This document shows, in pieces, positions 12,347 to 23,910 of a stretch of 64,000 nt of DNA (positions are counted from its first letter, which is position 1; each line of letters starts with the position of its first letter). Under the pieces are notes generated by a model. That model did not search any database and was not told where the DNA came from. It saw nothing but the letters and a program-made list of their open reading frames with translations. The DNA is from Brachynemurus nebulosus. Lineage: Eukaryota > Arthropoda > Insecta > Neuroptera > Myrmeleontidae. The stretch lies in assembly GCA_035578155.1 (NCBI GenBank), contig JAPWDM010000006.1:14338305-14402304 (forward strand). The letters run 5' to 3'. The position numbers and the translations under genes are program-made.

Positions 12347-13298
12347 GTGACAGTAAATGAGAGAAAAATGTTGTGTTTGAGGTTGCTAACTTTGTTATAA
12401 TAGGGTGAAAATGCCGCGAAATTTTTTTTTTAATATAATATTTTCGATCCCCCTATTTGGTTTCATAAATTTTCTTAAAAAAATGTGGTTTTCAAAGAAT
12501 ACAGTGGCAATTTTTTGAATGTTTTTCGTTTTAGTAAAATTTTTCTCAAACCACGTAGGTATATTTTCGTAGGTGCATTCTTTTTTACAATTGAAAAACA
12601 GAATTGTTTACACAATAATTGCGAATTAAAATTGTTTTTCCGGTTTTATAATTGTCTATGATTGTGTGAAAATGGCTTAGGTACTTTTTTTCATGCGTGG
12701 GAAAAAGTAGATAAACAGTAAGCGTTTCTACAGAAACATTATACAAACTATAGTTAGATACTTATAATAAGTATGTCAAAATAATTTCTTTAATGTAGAT
12801 GTCAAACTTTTAGTAATTTAAGATCATACTCCAACGAATACTATTATATTATAGTAGTATAGACCGGGCATAAAACTACTTTGTAGGATATTTCATTGAA
12901 GCACCTAGTGAGGTGTGATATATGGAACATAACGTTCTATCTATTGGTTTATAAACGGACACAAATTTATCAATACGTATTTTTAAAATAAAAGTTTGTT
13001 AATTGTTATCAATATTATTTGACAATAATTATCTGAAAGCACATTAAAAATTCAAAGCGTATCTGCGACTTCATTTATATATTGGTATACTAAGTCTATA
13101 CACGATATAATATAATACGTTCATTTGTCTATATTTGAGATTATGTTCTCACTTTTTATTAAAGTATTTTTTATTATTTTAATTCCGAATCAAAAAATAT
13201 TGTATGCAACACGAGCAACTATCGTGTACTACGACTCGTCAAAGAAACATCATCATTTTTCAATTTGTTACATAAATCACCACTTTGCGATTCCGGGA

Positions 13299-13492
13299 CT
13301 CAGGCCCGACGAGAGGGTGGGGTAGTCGGGGTTGCAGCCCCCGGGCCCAGGCTGGAATAGAGGGCTTACAGCGGTTGATAGGGGCTCGGGAAAAAGTAAA
13401 ATGAGCTTTTTTTTGGTCATCATTTATTTTTTTGGGATTTTTGAAGAAATGTGCTTTGATCCCGGGGCCCACCATTTCCCTCCAAGGCCCTG
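13299..13492. repeat. GC-rich GGGCCC repeat, copy 2
   Basis: It contains GGCCCGACGAGAGGGTGGGG, CCCCCGGGCCC and CCCGGGGCCC. It is a diverged, oppositely oriented relative of 12136-12346. Short frames on both strands cross it but are not conserved-looking. Confidence 0.55.
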
Positions 13493-14189
13493 CCGGAACT
13501 AAAATACATACTTTAATCCTTTATAATAGACAGTCCTTTATAATTCGTATAGACATTCTTTTCATTTCTATTCATTTCAAAATTAGGTACGTAGAACCAC
13601 TAGAAAAAAAATATCCCCTTGGATAAGTCACGTTTATAAAAGGAATTGCGCCATTTTTATAGCAAAAATAAAAATTTCGCACCTAAATTACCTTAATTCA
13701 ACCAGTCACCTTAATTCAAATCCCTTCAATAAGGTTTGCTTTGAGAAACGAGACATATTTTAAATTAGTAACGTCATTAGGTTCACCAAAATTTTTCAAT
13801 GCGCCAGAACCGTAAATAAAATTATAGGTTTTTGAAGACATTTGCATGGTTTCAAAAAGCATTATGAAATCTTTAGGAAAATGCAAGCCCCTCCTAATTT
13901 GAAAACTAGATCCGCCCTTGACTACAGGGTACGACATAACGTATCTCTTTTTAATACTTTCTGTTGCCATTAATTATGTCATAATATGGATCATCCTGTA
14001 TACAGTGAATTTTTTTTTTTGGCGTGGCACTTAATGTACTATATACAACTATTGAGTTACACTTATTTTTTTTTTTGTGAAAAGTGAGTTTTTCAACAAG
14101 CAATATTCTATGCTATCTGGGCACCACACATTTTTATGTATACCCCGTTTCAAATACAATTTAGAATGATTCATCCTTAAAAAGTTAAA

Positions 14190-14660
14190 AAATTTGGGGG
14201 GACACGTATACCCACACTGTCAACTTCCCATTGGATGCCCTTAGAGACTAAAAACTACTGTATATAAATAATTTTTTTTTTTCATTTCGGGGGCTCCTCC
14301 CCCTGAACCTCCAACAGGGGCTTTGCTTGTTGCACCCCATTGGAGAGCTTAGCACCGTGTATCCCGTGGAGGACTCCATACCTCTTCAAACAAATGATAT
14401 CATTTATTCCTAAGATATGAAAGAGGAAAAATCCAGAGTCGATATCATCATTTGTTCCCAAGTTACGCGAGACGAAAGAAAATTCACGAACGAACGAACG
14501 AAATAACAAACGCACACACAGACATCACGCTAAAAACGATGAATTCGGATTCTATAGTGACTTCGAAACGTGGAGATATGTCTAGATTAACGATTCGTAA
14601 AATCGGACCCATTACAATAACTTCCAATGGGAAGAAAATAATTGGGTATTTGACTGATGT
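14190..14660. repeat. Dispersed repeat with TTCCCATTGG ends (copy 1)
   Basis: It runs from CACACTGTCAACTTCCCATT to TAACTTCCAATGGGAAG. It contains a GGGGGCTCCTCCCCC block, an AAATGATATCATTT palindrome, and an ACACACAGACATCACGC segment. All of these recur, inverted, in the related copy at 52160-52850. No coding function is apparent. Confidence 0.75.
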
Positions 14661-16451
14661 AGCATTTGATAGTAAACTATAGTGAATAACATCGCGTATG
14701 ATTCAGTAATAATAATTAACTATTTATAATAATTTTTAAAAAAAATATAAATATTTTATTTTTCTGACTAAAAATTACGAATTTGGAATTAGCGGCTGAA
14801 ATGATTAAGACAATTTATTTGGACATGTGACGTCACAGCACGAAAGATTTAATATCGCAAAAAAATGTTTTTTAAAAAAGATACATTTTAGTTTTTGGGA
14901 TTCGAAGCAAAGAAGTTTGCTACCATAAACGAGTATATTCTTGGTAAATTTGTGATATTGGCTTTAATAAAACTTTATTCCCTTTTTATTAAATTAAAAA
15001 TAAGGCAATATGTAATTAATGACAGATCACCACAAAATATAATTTAATGTCATGGATACGACAATAATGAGTATACCTATGGTCTATTTCAGTTAAATTT
15101 AACCATGCTTCGTAACTTTGAATTTAAATAATTTCCGTTTTCTTGGCTTTATCTCTTTTATTATTGCATTTATGTAAATTTTAAATTTGCAGTTTATTTT
15201 TAGAAAAGAATAGAAGATCGGTTTGTTTCGAATATAAGAATTATTTAATTTTTTAACGAAAACTCATGATCCATTTTATCTGAAAAGAGGTATACTACAT
15301 AATTATAAAATATAAAAAGCAAACTGGTTCGTGATGTTACATCACTAACACGTGACTAAGTGTTTTTGCACCAAAATTCAAATGAAGGGAAAAAAACTCT
15401 TTTTTTTCCTTTAAATCTTTTTTTTTTATTACTGGGACTATATTTAAGTCATTTGGAATATTTTAAAACCCTCTTTCGAAATCTGTCAAATACCCAATTC
15501 TTCTATTCGAAACCAATCAATCTTCTATTCCTCTCTAAAAACAAACTGCAAATTTAAAATTTACGCATTTGCAACAATGAATGAGATAAAGCTAAGAAAA
15601 CGGGAATTCCGTAAATTCGTAAGTGATGAATCTGGCGTCAATTTAAGTGAAATAGACTATATAGTTACTGTGTTGAACTTATTAACTATATACCTCTACT
15701 GGCTTTTAAAAATTTTAAAAGCATCTAATTAATTAACAACACTCTTTGAATAATGCACTCAAGAGCTTCATCCCTCTATAAATATATAAATATACAGAGG
15801 TGTTCTTTGAACTGATTACTGTCAAGGGTTTCCTTTTTATCGTCCAACTTCCGATCGTTCACTGGTTAGCGTCTTTTTTTTTATAAACAAAACAAATAAT
15901 GTTGCGGGGGTTTTTAATGTGTAAAAAGTTAATTATAGGGTTATTTAAATAATGGTGATTGGCATACTGGGAAATAAAAAATTATTAAATTTCGACTGTT
16001 TATCATTTATTGTCACAAATTAATTTTGTTCACGAAAAGTTCCAATCTTGTTGAGTTGTACTTATATAACAAAATTTAATTGCTTAGAATTTTCCCGGAG
16101 TAAAAAGTATCTTAAATGTTGACGCAAGTAACAAGTTATCACCACACCAAATTTTATCAAATACTTTTTGCGTAATATGTGCACATGTTCATAATGGTTT
16201 TTCAATTTTCCGTTAATTGTTGAGAAAGTTAGGCATTATTCAAAGGTGTGGAGGAATGACCATTACTCAATACCTTTCGACCAATGAAATCACCGTACTA
16301 ATCATTATTCAATGGGCTTGCGATTGTTTTAGCGAATTTCGAAAACTCGAAATTCAGCTATTACAGTAGGTGTCATGACGCAATCTGAGTCCGGGACTAT
16401 GGCAGAAATCTGTTTTGAGGTCCCTAGAATACGAAAATGATATTCACTAAA

Positions 16452-16454
<3 letters not shown>
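14661..16454. other. No gene recognised
   Basis: AT-rich sequence. One TGACGTCA palindrome occurs at about 14827. The 65-codon frame near 15360 is low-complexity and unconvincing. Confidence 0.5.

Positions 16455-16537
<83 letters not shown>
16455..16537. repeat. (TA)n microsatellite, ~83 bp
   Basis: Uninterrupted TA dinucleotide run. Frames reading through it give only Ile-Tyr repeats. Confidence 0.98.
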
Positions 16538-16541
<4 letters not shown>

Positions 16542-17189
16542 GTGTTCCCACGATAACTCTCGAACGAAACGTCTAACGCTTATGAAATTTTGTGTGCGGA
16601 CTGGATTCTGAATTGGCTTGGCTAAGTTCGTTAGCCAGACACGTCGGATGCCCAGAAGTAGGTTTTCTGGCCATTTTTTATCATTCGATCCTATCATAAG
16701 GCAGTTCAATTTTTACATCGTTGAAAAGGAAAAAAAAAATTATGAAGAAAATATTCTTATAATTTTCTTTCTATTTTAAGTATTTTTCGAGAAAATGTAA
16801 ATTTTCACTTTTATTCTTTCTTTGTTAGTCTAATAAGTAATTTATATTTATATCTCAGTTCTTTATTAAGTATAAAAATATTTCACTTTTTTATTAAAGA
16901 ATTTTGTGAGAACAAGTGAAAACTATTCACATATATGTGATATAACACACATATATGTATAGAGTTTTGTTTCTCATTTATTGCATTATAATTAGCATGG
17001 TTCTATCCCATGTTAAAAAATGTAAATTAAACAGATTTTCTAAGCTAATGTAATGAAGAATTTTTTTTTTTTTATTGAATTTTTAAGTAAACAAGAAATT
17101 GAAGATTATGTTATGATATAAATATTACTAAATATGAAACAAAACAAAATATGTACAATGTACATATTATGTATGTACGGAAAAATATT

Positions 17190-18597
17190 TTGAATCGATT
17201 TTGAAAATTTTTCCACTAATAATTAATAATGTTAAAAAATTAAACCATTTCAAATGGATTTAAGGTATTTTATGTGAGGTCAAGGTTTTCGGGACCTAAA
17301 AAGGCCAGAAATTAATTAACCAATCGATTTTAAAAATTTTTTCACAGTTAGTAAATTAAAGTATTTGAATTAATTAATTAAATGATGTCCGCAAGAAGCT
17401 TACGGACTGCCATAAGTTATATGAGATCCTTAGAACCCTTTTCTTACTGTTAGAGTACTAGACTTGTATGAGTTTCGCCAGGATTTACTGACCCCATAAT
17501 TGTAAAAAATAAACTAAACGACCAATTTTAAAAATTTCTTCACTGTTACAGAGCTAAACTATTTTAGATAGATTTAGAATACATTATGTAAGGTCCGCCA
17601 GGGTCCACAGGACCCAAAAGTGTCAAAAATAAACTAACTGACCGATTTTGAAAATTTTTTCACTGTTACAGAGCTAAACTATTTTAGATAAATATCGATT
17701 ACGTTATGTAAGGTCCGCCTCGGTCCATAGGACCCAAAAGTGTCAAAAATAAACTGCCTGATCGATTTTGAAAATTTTTTCAGTGTTACAGAGCTAAACT
17801 GTTTTAGATAAATATAGATTCCGTTATGTAAGGTCTGCCAGAGTCCATAGGATCCAGAAGTGTCAAAAATAAACTAACTGACCGATTTTGAAAATTTTTT
17901 CACTGTTACAGAGCTAAACTATTTTAGATAAATATAAATTACGTTATGTAAGGTCCACCAAGGTCCATAGAACCCAAAAGTGTCAAAAATAAACTAACTG
18001 ACCGATTTTGAAAATTTTTTCACTGTTACAGAGCTAAACTATTTTAGATAAATATAGATTACGTTATGTAAGGTCTGCCAGGGTCCATGGGTCCAAAAGT
18101 GTCAAAAATAAACTAACCGACCGATTTTGAAAATTTTTTCACTGTTACAGAGCTAAACTATTTTAGATAAATATAGATTACGTTATGTAAGGTCTGCCAG
18201 GGTCCATGGGTCCAAAAGTGTCAAAAATAAACTAACCGACCGATTTTGAAAATTTTTTCACTGTTGGGGAACTAACTATTTTAGATAGACATACATTACG
18301 TTATTTAGGGTCCGCCAGGGTCCATGGGACCCAAAAGTGGTAAAAATAAACTAACCGACCGATTTTGAAAATTTTTTCACTCCTACAGAGCTAAACTATT
18401 TTAGATAAATATAGATTACGTTATGTAAAGTCTGCCAGGGTCCATCGGATCCAAAAGCGTCAAAAATAAACTAGCCGACCGATTTTGAAAATTTTTTCAC
18501 TGTTGGGGAGCTAAGCTATTTTAGATACATATAGATTACGTTATGTAAGGTCTGAAGTGTCAGTAGGACCTAAAAGTGTCAAAAATAAAATAACTGA
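17190..18597. repeat. ~119-bp tandem satellite, left part (about 11-12 units)
   Basis: Units begin with CGATTTTGAAAATTTTTTCA and carry AGAGCTAAACTATTTTAGAT and GTGTCAAAAATAAACT. Unit starts fall near 17322, 17520, 17642, 17762, 17882, 18002, 18121, 18240, 18359 and 18479. Units from 17640 to 18480 are very similar, and the outer ones are diverged. The array is cut at 18597 by the large TIR element and resumes at 30070. There is no coding capacity. Confidence 0.95.
18592..18597. repeat. Left target-site duplication AACTGA
   Basis: Six bases directly before the left terminus AGTAGTA, repeated at 30070-30075 directly after the right terminus TACTACT. The neighbouring satellite units show the uninterrupted sequence AACTGACCGATTTTG, which confirms the site as the insertion point. 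Confidence 0.85.
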
Positions 18598-19180
18598 AGT
18601 AGTAGGAATATGGGGCTTTGAAAACCTCCATCCCTCCATCCGACTTTTTGAGCGACCTCGGATGGAGGCAAAACTACCGAGGCGGTTCTAGAAGCCTCCG
18701 GCGGTGGGTGGAGCAAAATTTTTTTCTAGCCTAGCGGAACTTGATCCAACCTAACAGAACCTAAGGAAATTTGGTGTAACCTAACAGATTGTTTCTAACC
18801 TAAGAATTCCCTAATAGATGGCGCAGCCACCTTCGAGCCCTGTAAATTCCCTAATAGATGACGCAGTCACCTTTGATAGCGTTGCTGGTCTGGATTCCTG
18901 TGTGTAAGTTTGAAAAATTGTCAACAGGTGGCGCAGTCACCTTTGATAGCGTCGTTAGTCTGAACCACCGCGAATTCTGTACCTAGATTCAAAATTCCAT
19001 GAAAAGGTGGCGTTGCTTTCATAATTTTATAATATTTTTATCTGAAAACGGGTTTAAACTTGTATAAATTGTCAGCTGACGTCACTAAAGGTAAACTGTT
19101 ATTAATAGCGAAGATTTCTGTCTAATATGCAAAAATGAATTTTATCATATGATTGTATATTTTTATCTGAAAACAGGCTT
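18598..19180. repeat. Left terminal inverted repeat (583 bp)
   Basis: It matches 29487-30069 in inverse orientation. The outermost ~40 bp are clearly diverged, the next ~440 bp differ by about one base, and a patch at about 19084-19130 differs again. It contains TTAGG-like CCTAAC motifs, a repeated GGCGCAGTCACCTTTGATAG motif and a TGACGTCA palindrome at 19077-19084. Confidence 0.95.
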
Positions 19181-19355
19181 ATACAGGTTTTCCTCTAAAT
19201 AAAAACACATTTTTTTATTTTTAATTTTTAATTTTTATTTATTTTTTTTTTTATTAAATAAAAACACATTTTTTTTATTTTTAATTTTTTTTTAATTTTT
19301 TCTTATTTTAATAAATTTATTTTAAAAGAAATATTTTTTTTTACAATAAAAATGT

Positions 19356-19868
19356 TTAAATGTTATTACAATAATATTTGTATATGGATATGGCATTTTC
19401 CATGGCGCAAGTTGCTCCGGAATGATGACCGCATCGAGGACTAGTGTATGTTGATGTTATGATTCTCAACTTGGGACAAATTGTTATTTCTTCAAAGTTC
19501 ATAATGGGCGCTGATGGTAGCAGTCGTTTCAAATAGCGTACTTTCTCTTCTCCCTTCGTATAGATGATTCGAGTTCCGTGCAGATTGTTTATTAAAATGT
19601 ACTGTAGTTCCTCGTATTCAATATGTCCGTCCATCCAGGAGAACCCATGATGATTTTTCCGCAACCAGCGAGCTGTGCGTTGATCTTTTTCACTTAATCC
19701 GCAAAACGGTATTGGTGATTTGAATACATAGTGCTGTAGTATATAATCTTCACCACAATTTTCTTCGGAAGAATCGAATTTCAACACAGCCAATTCCTTT
19801 ATGTAGAATTTCCCATTTGTTGAATTTGGAAATCCTTGGAAGTCAACAATTGCTGCGTCGGTCTTCAT
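19356..19868 (-). CDS. 170-aa protein of the TIR element, possible RNase H-fold
   Basis: This is a complete ATG-to-stop frame with no internal break. Visible residues are VDFQGF at 8-13, KELA at 24-27, a KNHHGFSWMDGH block at 71-82, YTKG at 103-106, and a C-terminal cluster with Cys131, Cys146, His148-149, Cys154 and Asn158. The spacing of Asp9, the HG..W.DG block and the terminal H/C..N motif recalls degenerate DEDD-type exonucleases of the RNase H fold. The expected second acidic residue of motif I is Gln11, so catalysis is doubtful and the fold is my inference. A TATA box and initiator lie 20-55 bp upstream, and TTTATT on the plus strand near 19316 offers a poly-A signal. It is the most distal of the four genes and is followed by poly-A/T-rich sequence. 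Confidence 0.8.
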   Translation of the reverse strand: MKTDAAIVDFQGFPNSTNGKFYIKELAVLKFDSSEENCGEDYILQHYVFKSPIPFCGLSEKDQRTARWLRKNHHGFSWMDGHIEYEELQYILINNLHGTRIIYTKGEEKVRYLKRLLPSAPIMNFEEITICPKLRIITSTYTSPRCGHHSGATCAMENAISIYKYYCNNI

Positions 19869-19885
19869 TGTGCGTTGTCTAGAGC

Positions 19886-19925
19886 GAAACTGGCTGATTT
19901 ATAGTCGGATTGCGATGCTTTTATA
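19886..19925 (-). promoter_or_regulatory. TATA/initiator promoter of the 170-aa gene
   Basis: On the minus strand TATAAAAGC (19917-19925) is followed about 33 bp later by CAGTTTC (19886-19892), an arthropod-type initiator. A second TATAAATC lies between them (about 19896-19903). The predicted start of transcription is about 20 bp before the ATG. Confidence 0.55.
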
Positions 19926-19929
19926 CATT

Positions 19930-22600
19930 TTTTGTAACAATATTCGTCAATGGATTATATTGAACCACACGGTCATGTAGTAGAAGACAGAATGCTGATG
20001 TATTCTCCGGCACCTCCTTCAACGTTTTAAATTCAATTCGAATATCCGCCGGTCAACTTTTCAATGATTCGTTATCGTGTTATTTTATTGTGTAAAATCA
20101 ATTAGTTTGTCGACCCCGAGTTGGTGTAGTGGTTAGCAACTCCGCTCTTATCTGGTAGATTGTGAGTTCGAAACCAACCGGGGGAGATTCGTCATCTACA
20201 TTACTACGCCGCTCATTAGTTTATCGTAGAATTGTTGGTATTTCAGAGTTTTCAACGAGTTGTTTAATAATTTCCTCTCGACGCTTCGCTTTACTTAGTT
20301 CTCTTAATTCTGCGTTAGAACATTGAAGAAGATTGATGTAATGATCCGTAAATTACATACAACAGAAATATTCCGATATTTCAATATTTCGTCTATAATT
20401 GCGCTTGAAAAGTCTACAAACCACCTCTATAAATTCAATGGTGTTTGTTGGATAATTTTTCACTATTTTAATACACAAGTCGGTCAATTGGTGATCTTTG
20501 ATTCCTCACAGAGCACTTTCTTGCATATGCACAAATTTTTAATATAATTATAAATTTTACAAGTTAAAAAAGTGATCATTGTATACCTATTTTTGTTTAA
20601 AACTCTACTTAATAAAATAAATTTAAAGAAAAAAAAAACGATCTTTTGATTTACACCGATCCCCTAAAAAGAAATCAAACTAATTTTTGATATTATACCT
20701 TAAACTTGATGTATATATAAAAATTCCATTTACAATTATGGTACACCATATATACTCGTAAATTTTACAAAAAATGTATCACTCTGTACATTTTTTTTAA
20801 ATCTGTGTGCATATTCTTTGATGTTATTTAATCAGCTAAATCTTTAATCAACTAAATCAGCTAAAATTGTTACATACTTACGTTATAAATATCTAAGTGT
20901 GTATTTTTCTTTTAAATATATAACTTAGAAATACTCATGATTACTTTACTATAGCTGTAATCACGCGATATCATGTTATAAAATACATAAGAATTTACTC
21001 ATTTAATGTAAAAATATTTGGTCATCAACAATTAAATAAAAACGAATTTTTTTAAAATATATATAGTAATATAATATTTCGCATATATACAGTACTCTGT
21101 TAAAAGTACGGGTTTCTACACCGTTAAAAACATATATTTTACAATATCAATATATTGTAAAAAATCATATTTCTTAATATTTTTAAAACTGAATATGTAA
21201 TATCAAGAATTTAAAACAGTTTTGAAACATTAATTTCTCCTCATAATATTTTTTTTTTAGTCTTAAATTAATAGCACAATGTTCCATATATTTTAAGAAA
21301 ATTTTTCTTTTAATATTTTATAACTTATCTAAAAAATTTATAGCTATTTTTATCAAAAAATTTATTACTTGCTATTGTTAAAAAATTAGTTAAATATATC
21401 TATAGGTATTAAGTGACCCCTAGTTTTTGTAAAAGACGGTGCTAATAGCAATTCATCTTAAATACGAAATTATTTTATCAATGCTAAATAAGCGTTTTTT
21501 TTTTCTCATATTATCATACTCCAATATATTGTATATTATTATAATTTATAAAAATGTGTTTTATTTATCAAAAAATTTAGCAAAATTTTAAATAATATCG
21601 CGTCAAAATAATATTCAGAAGTCAATAAAAGACAATAGCAGTAAATTTATTAAGATAACTATAAATAAATATTAATCTAATGTTGAAATATTTATTAACA
21701 AATAGTACTGCTTAGTAGAAAATTAGGTACCTATTGTTTTGTTTTCAAATTTACCTTTTTGCAATTAAAGAAAATTTTAGTAACTATCGATACCTATATA
21801 AAACGATACCCATAAAAGACAAGCATGCTCTGATCTCAACAATTTTTTCCCATGTTAAATTCGTATGTTCTTACTTCGCTGAAACTTATTATGTTTATAT
21901 ATTCCCCCAATATTTTCTACCATAAACAATAGTTATAGCAAGCTAGGTAGGTATTGAATAAGTATTTTTTGTTTGTTAATTTATTGATGATAGAGAAAAA
22001 AAAATTTATGTTTTTATAGACAGTGAAATACTTTTAAACTATTTTTTGCAGTTTAATTTTGTAAAAACGCCTAAAAATTATCAGTCACAGACAAATATTT
22101 CTAAGCAAACGAATTGAAAATGTAGTTTTATATCATAAGAATAAATGCGTATATATAGGGTGGACAGTAAATAACTCTCATAATTTTTAAAGAGCGGATA
22201 AAAACTTTAATTTTGGATTACGAAATTTTATTTTTTTTCCGGAGTTAAGCTGCATTCAATTAATTAACCCTTTCCTGCACAGCAGTTTTAGATCATTACT
22301 GTTCAAACGATACTTCAAATTAGCAAATCATTAATAACATGGGTAAATACTTATTAGTAAGAATTACATAGTTTACACATATGTTCTATCGCACCAGAAT
22401 GTTAATAGGACAATGCGATTTAATTGCCTATATTCAGGAGCAAGCAAAAACATTACCTATTTTAATAGCTTAGAAAATACACATTACATAGTTCGTTGTA
22501 AGAACAATCATTTCGGTGATCTTTTTAACGAATTACTAGAATTAAGGACTGTGGTATGTAAGAAATAACAACACTCACATAATTTTACAATAATTAACAT
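19930..22600. other. Long non-coding interior of the TIR element
   Basis: About 2.7 kb of very AT-rich DNA without a frame longer than about 75 codons. Apart from the tRNA-like module at 20114-20185 I recognise nothing. If the element once carried capsid or polymerase genes here, they have decayed beyond recognition by eye. Confidence 0.5.
20114..20185 (+). other. tRNA-like module with A and B boxes, possible SINE fragment
   Basis: CCCCGAGTTGG (20114-20124) can pair with CCAACCGGGGG near 20175-20185, closing a tRNA-sized segment. It contains a box A-like TGGTGTAGTGGTTAGCA and a box B-like GAGTTCGAAAC. The anticodon and T stems pair poorly, so this is not called as a functional tRNA. Confidence 0.35.
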
Positions 22601-22661
22601 ATAGCTATTGGAAAAGTTACAAAGATTTTTTTAACAACTTATTAAATGCTGATAGCTTATT

Positions 22662-23819
22662 TTAATATCTCCTATAGGGTCTTAAGTATAACCCTTCACC
22701 CGAAATTTTTTCATCACCATCGTTGGCGACTGTATTCTCGTCATCATCAGCTTCTCCTTCGCTCGCAGTATCTTCGCTATCGCTAGCAGATGTTTTTTCA
22801 TCATTTGATATATACTTTAACACTGGCTCAATAATATCATGCTTTTCCAATTCCCTAGTTATTGAGATAATCCGCTTTCCAATGTCACTTTCCTTTAAAT
22901 TATTAAAATGGCTTCGTTTTTTCTCGTTTTCGATATAATCCGCGAAGCTGGGATTTATAATATGACTCCTTTCCATTAAATTGCACACAGTATTAACCAT
23001 TTCTTCTCCAATTTGCGTCTGAGTCGCTAAACTTCTTAGTTCATCAACTAAATGGTTCGGGTCATCAAAATATTCTTCTTCTTCTTCATCAACAGGTTTC
23101 GAATGGCCATTATGAAGGTTAGCATTTTCATCATCATCATATTTGAAACGTTTAGCTCCGCCATTTGTTGAGTTAGATGTCGAAGATTGTTCCTTTTCTC
23201 CTGAATTTTTATTTTCTTGTTCTTCATCCTTTGCGCATGCGTTCTGAAGCTCTTTGACCATTAATATGTCTAGAGCAGTTTGTAAGAGACCAGCCATCTT
23301 TGGAGTAAAACTTGTTTCTTTGTAGTTATCAGGCGATGGTAAATGCTTTTGTTCATCAGATCGATTATCTTCATCATTCGCCGATTGTAGAATATTATGC
23401 GAGTTTTTTAAAGCGTGGAATTTACGTCTGATTGCTTCTGCTGCAGCCATCATACTTTCATTAAAAGTATTCAAGTTTTTTTTAGATAGATCTGTATCAT
23501 CTTCCTGCTGATTTTGAAATACTGGTGCTTTATCTTCCTTTTCTTCATTTCTTGCTTCAAAGCTATAATTGGTTTCACCATCATTATCATCTTCATCATT
23601 CGATTTTGACGATTCACTTTGTATTGAAAGTCTTCTCTTCTCCGCTCTGTTCACGTGTGTCCCATTATTTACTGACCGATTCGTGGAATTTTCAAATTGA
23701 CTTATTCCATTTTCATCATTTTTTTTATCATTCTCAGACGAATTATGTTTAGTTCTTAAATGACGCGAGAGATTAGACTTCCGCGAAAATTTCTTACCAC
23801 AAAATTCACAACTATGCAT
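22662..23819 (-). CDS. 385-aa acidic protein with an N-terminal C2H2 zinc finger
   Basis: This is an uninterrupted ATG-to-stop frame. Residues 1-25 form one C2H2 finger (HSCEFC ... H-x4-H, with C-x2-C and 12 residues between). A serine/asparagine-rich, strongly acidic segment follows, with a basic AEKRR patch near residue 60. The Ser/Asn/Asp/Glu-rich linker is interrupted by a predicted helical stretch (AAAEAIRRKFHALKN, about 126-140). A more conserved-looking helical region around NHLVDELRSLATQTQIGEEM (about 255-275) runs to VCNLMERSHIINPSFADYIE. The tail is acidic and ends RPYRRY. A DNA-binding or regulatory role is inferred from the finger and acidic tracts. I do not recognise the family. 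It has its own TATA box and a repeat array directly upstream. Confidence 0.85.
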   Translation of the reverse strand: MHSCEFCGKKFSRKSNLSRHLRTKHNSSENDKKNDENGISQFENSTNRSVNNGTHVNRAEKRRLSIQSESSKSNDEDDNDGETNYSFEARNEEKEDKAPVFQNQQEDDTDLSKKNLNTFNESMMAAAEAIRRKFHALKNSHNILQSANDEDNRSDEQKHLPSPDNYKETSFTPKMAGLLQTALDILMVKELQNACAKDEEQENKNSGEKEQSSTSNSTNGGAKRFKYDDDENANLHNGHSKPVDEEEEEYFDDPNHLVDELRSLATQTQIGEEMVNTVCNLMERSHIINPSFADYIENEKKRSHFNNLKESDIGKRIISITRELEKHDIIEPVLKYISNDEKTSASDSEDTASEGEADDDENTVANDGDEKISGEGLYLRPYRRY

Positions 23820-23871
23820 AGCTTAACAGTATTACGATTGCAACGTGTTTACGAATAGCTGAACTGAACTC

Positions 23872-23907
23872 GACTGACTAAAGATTCCGCGGGTTGAGCC
23901 TTATATA
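23872..23907 (-). promoter_or_regulatory. TATA/initiator promoter of the 385-aa gene
   Basis: Minus-strand TATATAAG (23900-23907) is followed by TAGTCAGTCG (about 23871-23880), placing an initiator A about 32 bp downstream of the TATA. The 5' leader would be about 55 nt. The TGACTC repeat array begins only about 7 bp upstream of the TATA. Confidence 0.6.
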
Positions 23908-23910
23908 CCT

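Larger units (their letters stand above)
11946..14003. mobile_element. Candidate ~2-kb element with 15-bp GTATACAGGATGATC termini
   Basis: GTATACAGGATGATC at 11946-11960 is repeated exactly in inverse orientation at 13989-14003. The ATACAGG-type terminus is common in insect MITEs. The interior contains two related GC-rich repeats, and no transposase is seen. The ends could also belong to two separate elements. Confidence 0.4.

Noticed and set aside
13716..13970. 84-codon minus-strand frame
   Set aside because: Complete, but with no recognisable motif and partly overlapping a dispersed repeat also seen at 54545-54650. Support is too weak to call it a gene.
16329..16709. 126-codon minus-strand frame with Ile-Tyr run
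   Set aside because: Created by the (TA)n microsatellite. The same applies to frames at 33751-33968 and 39781-40152.
20114..20185. Functional tRNA gene in the TIR element
   Set aside because: A and B boxes and an outer stem are present, but the anticodon and T stems do not pair well. Kept only as a tRNA-like module.
22723..23752. Plus-strand frames of 71-75 codons opposite the 385-aa gene
   Set aside because: Antisense shadows of acidic, Ser-rich coding sequence.
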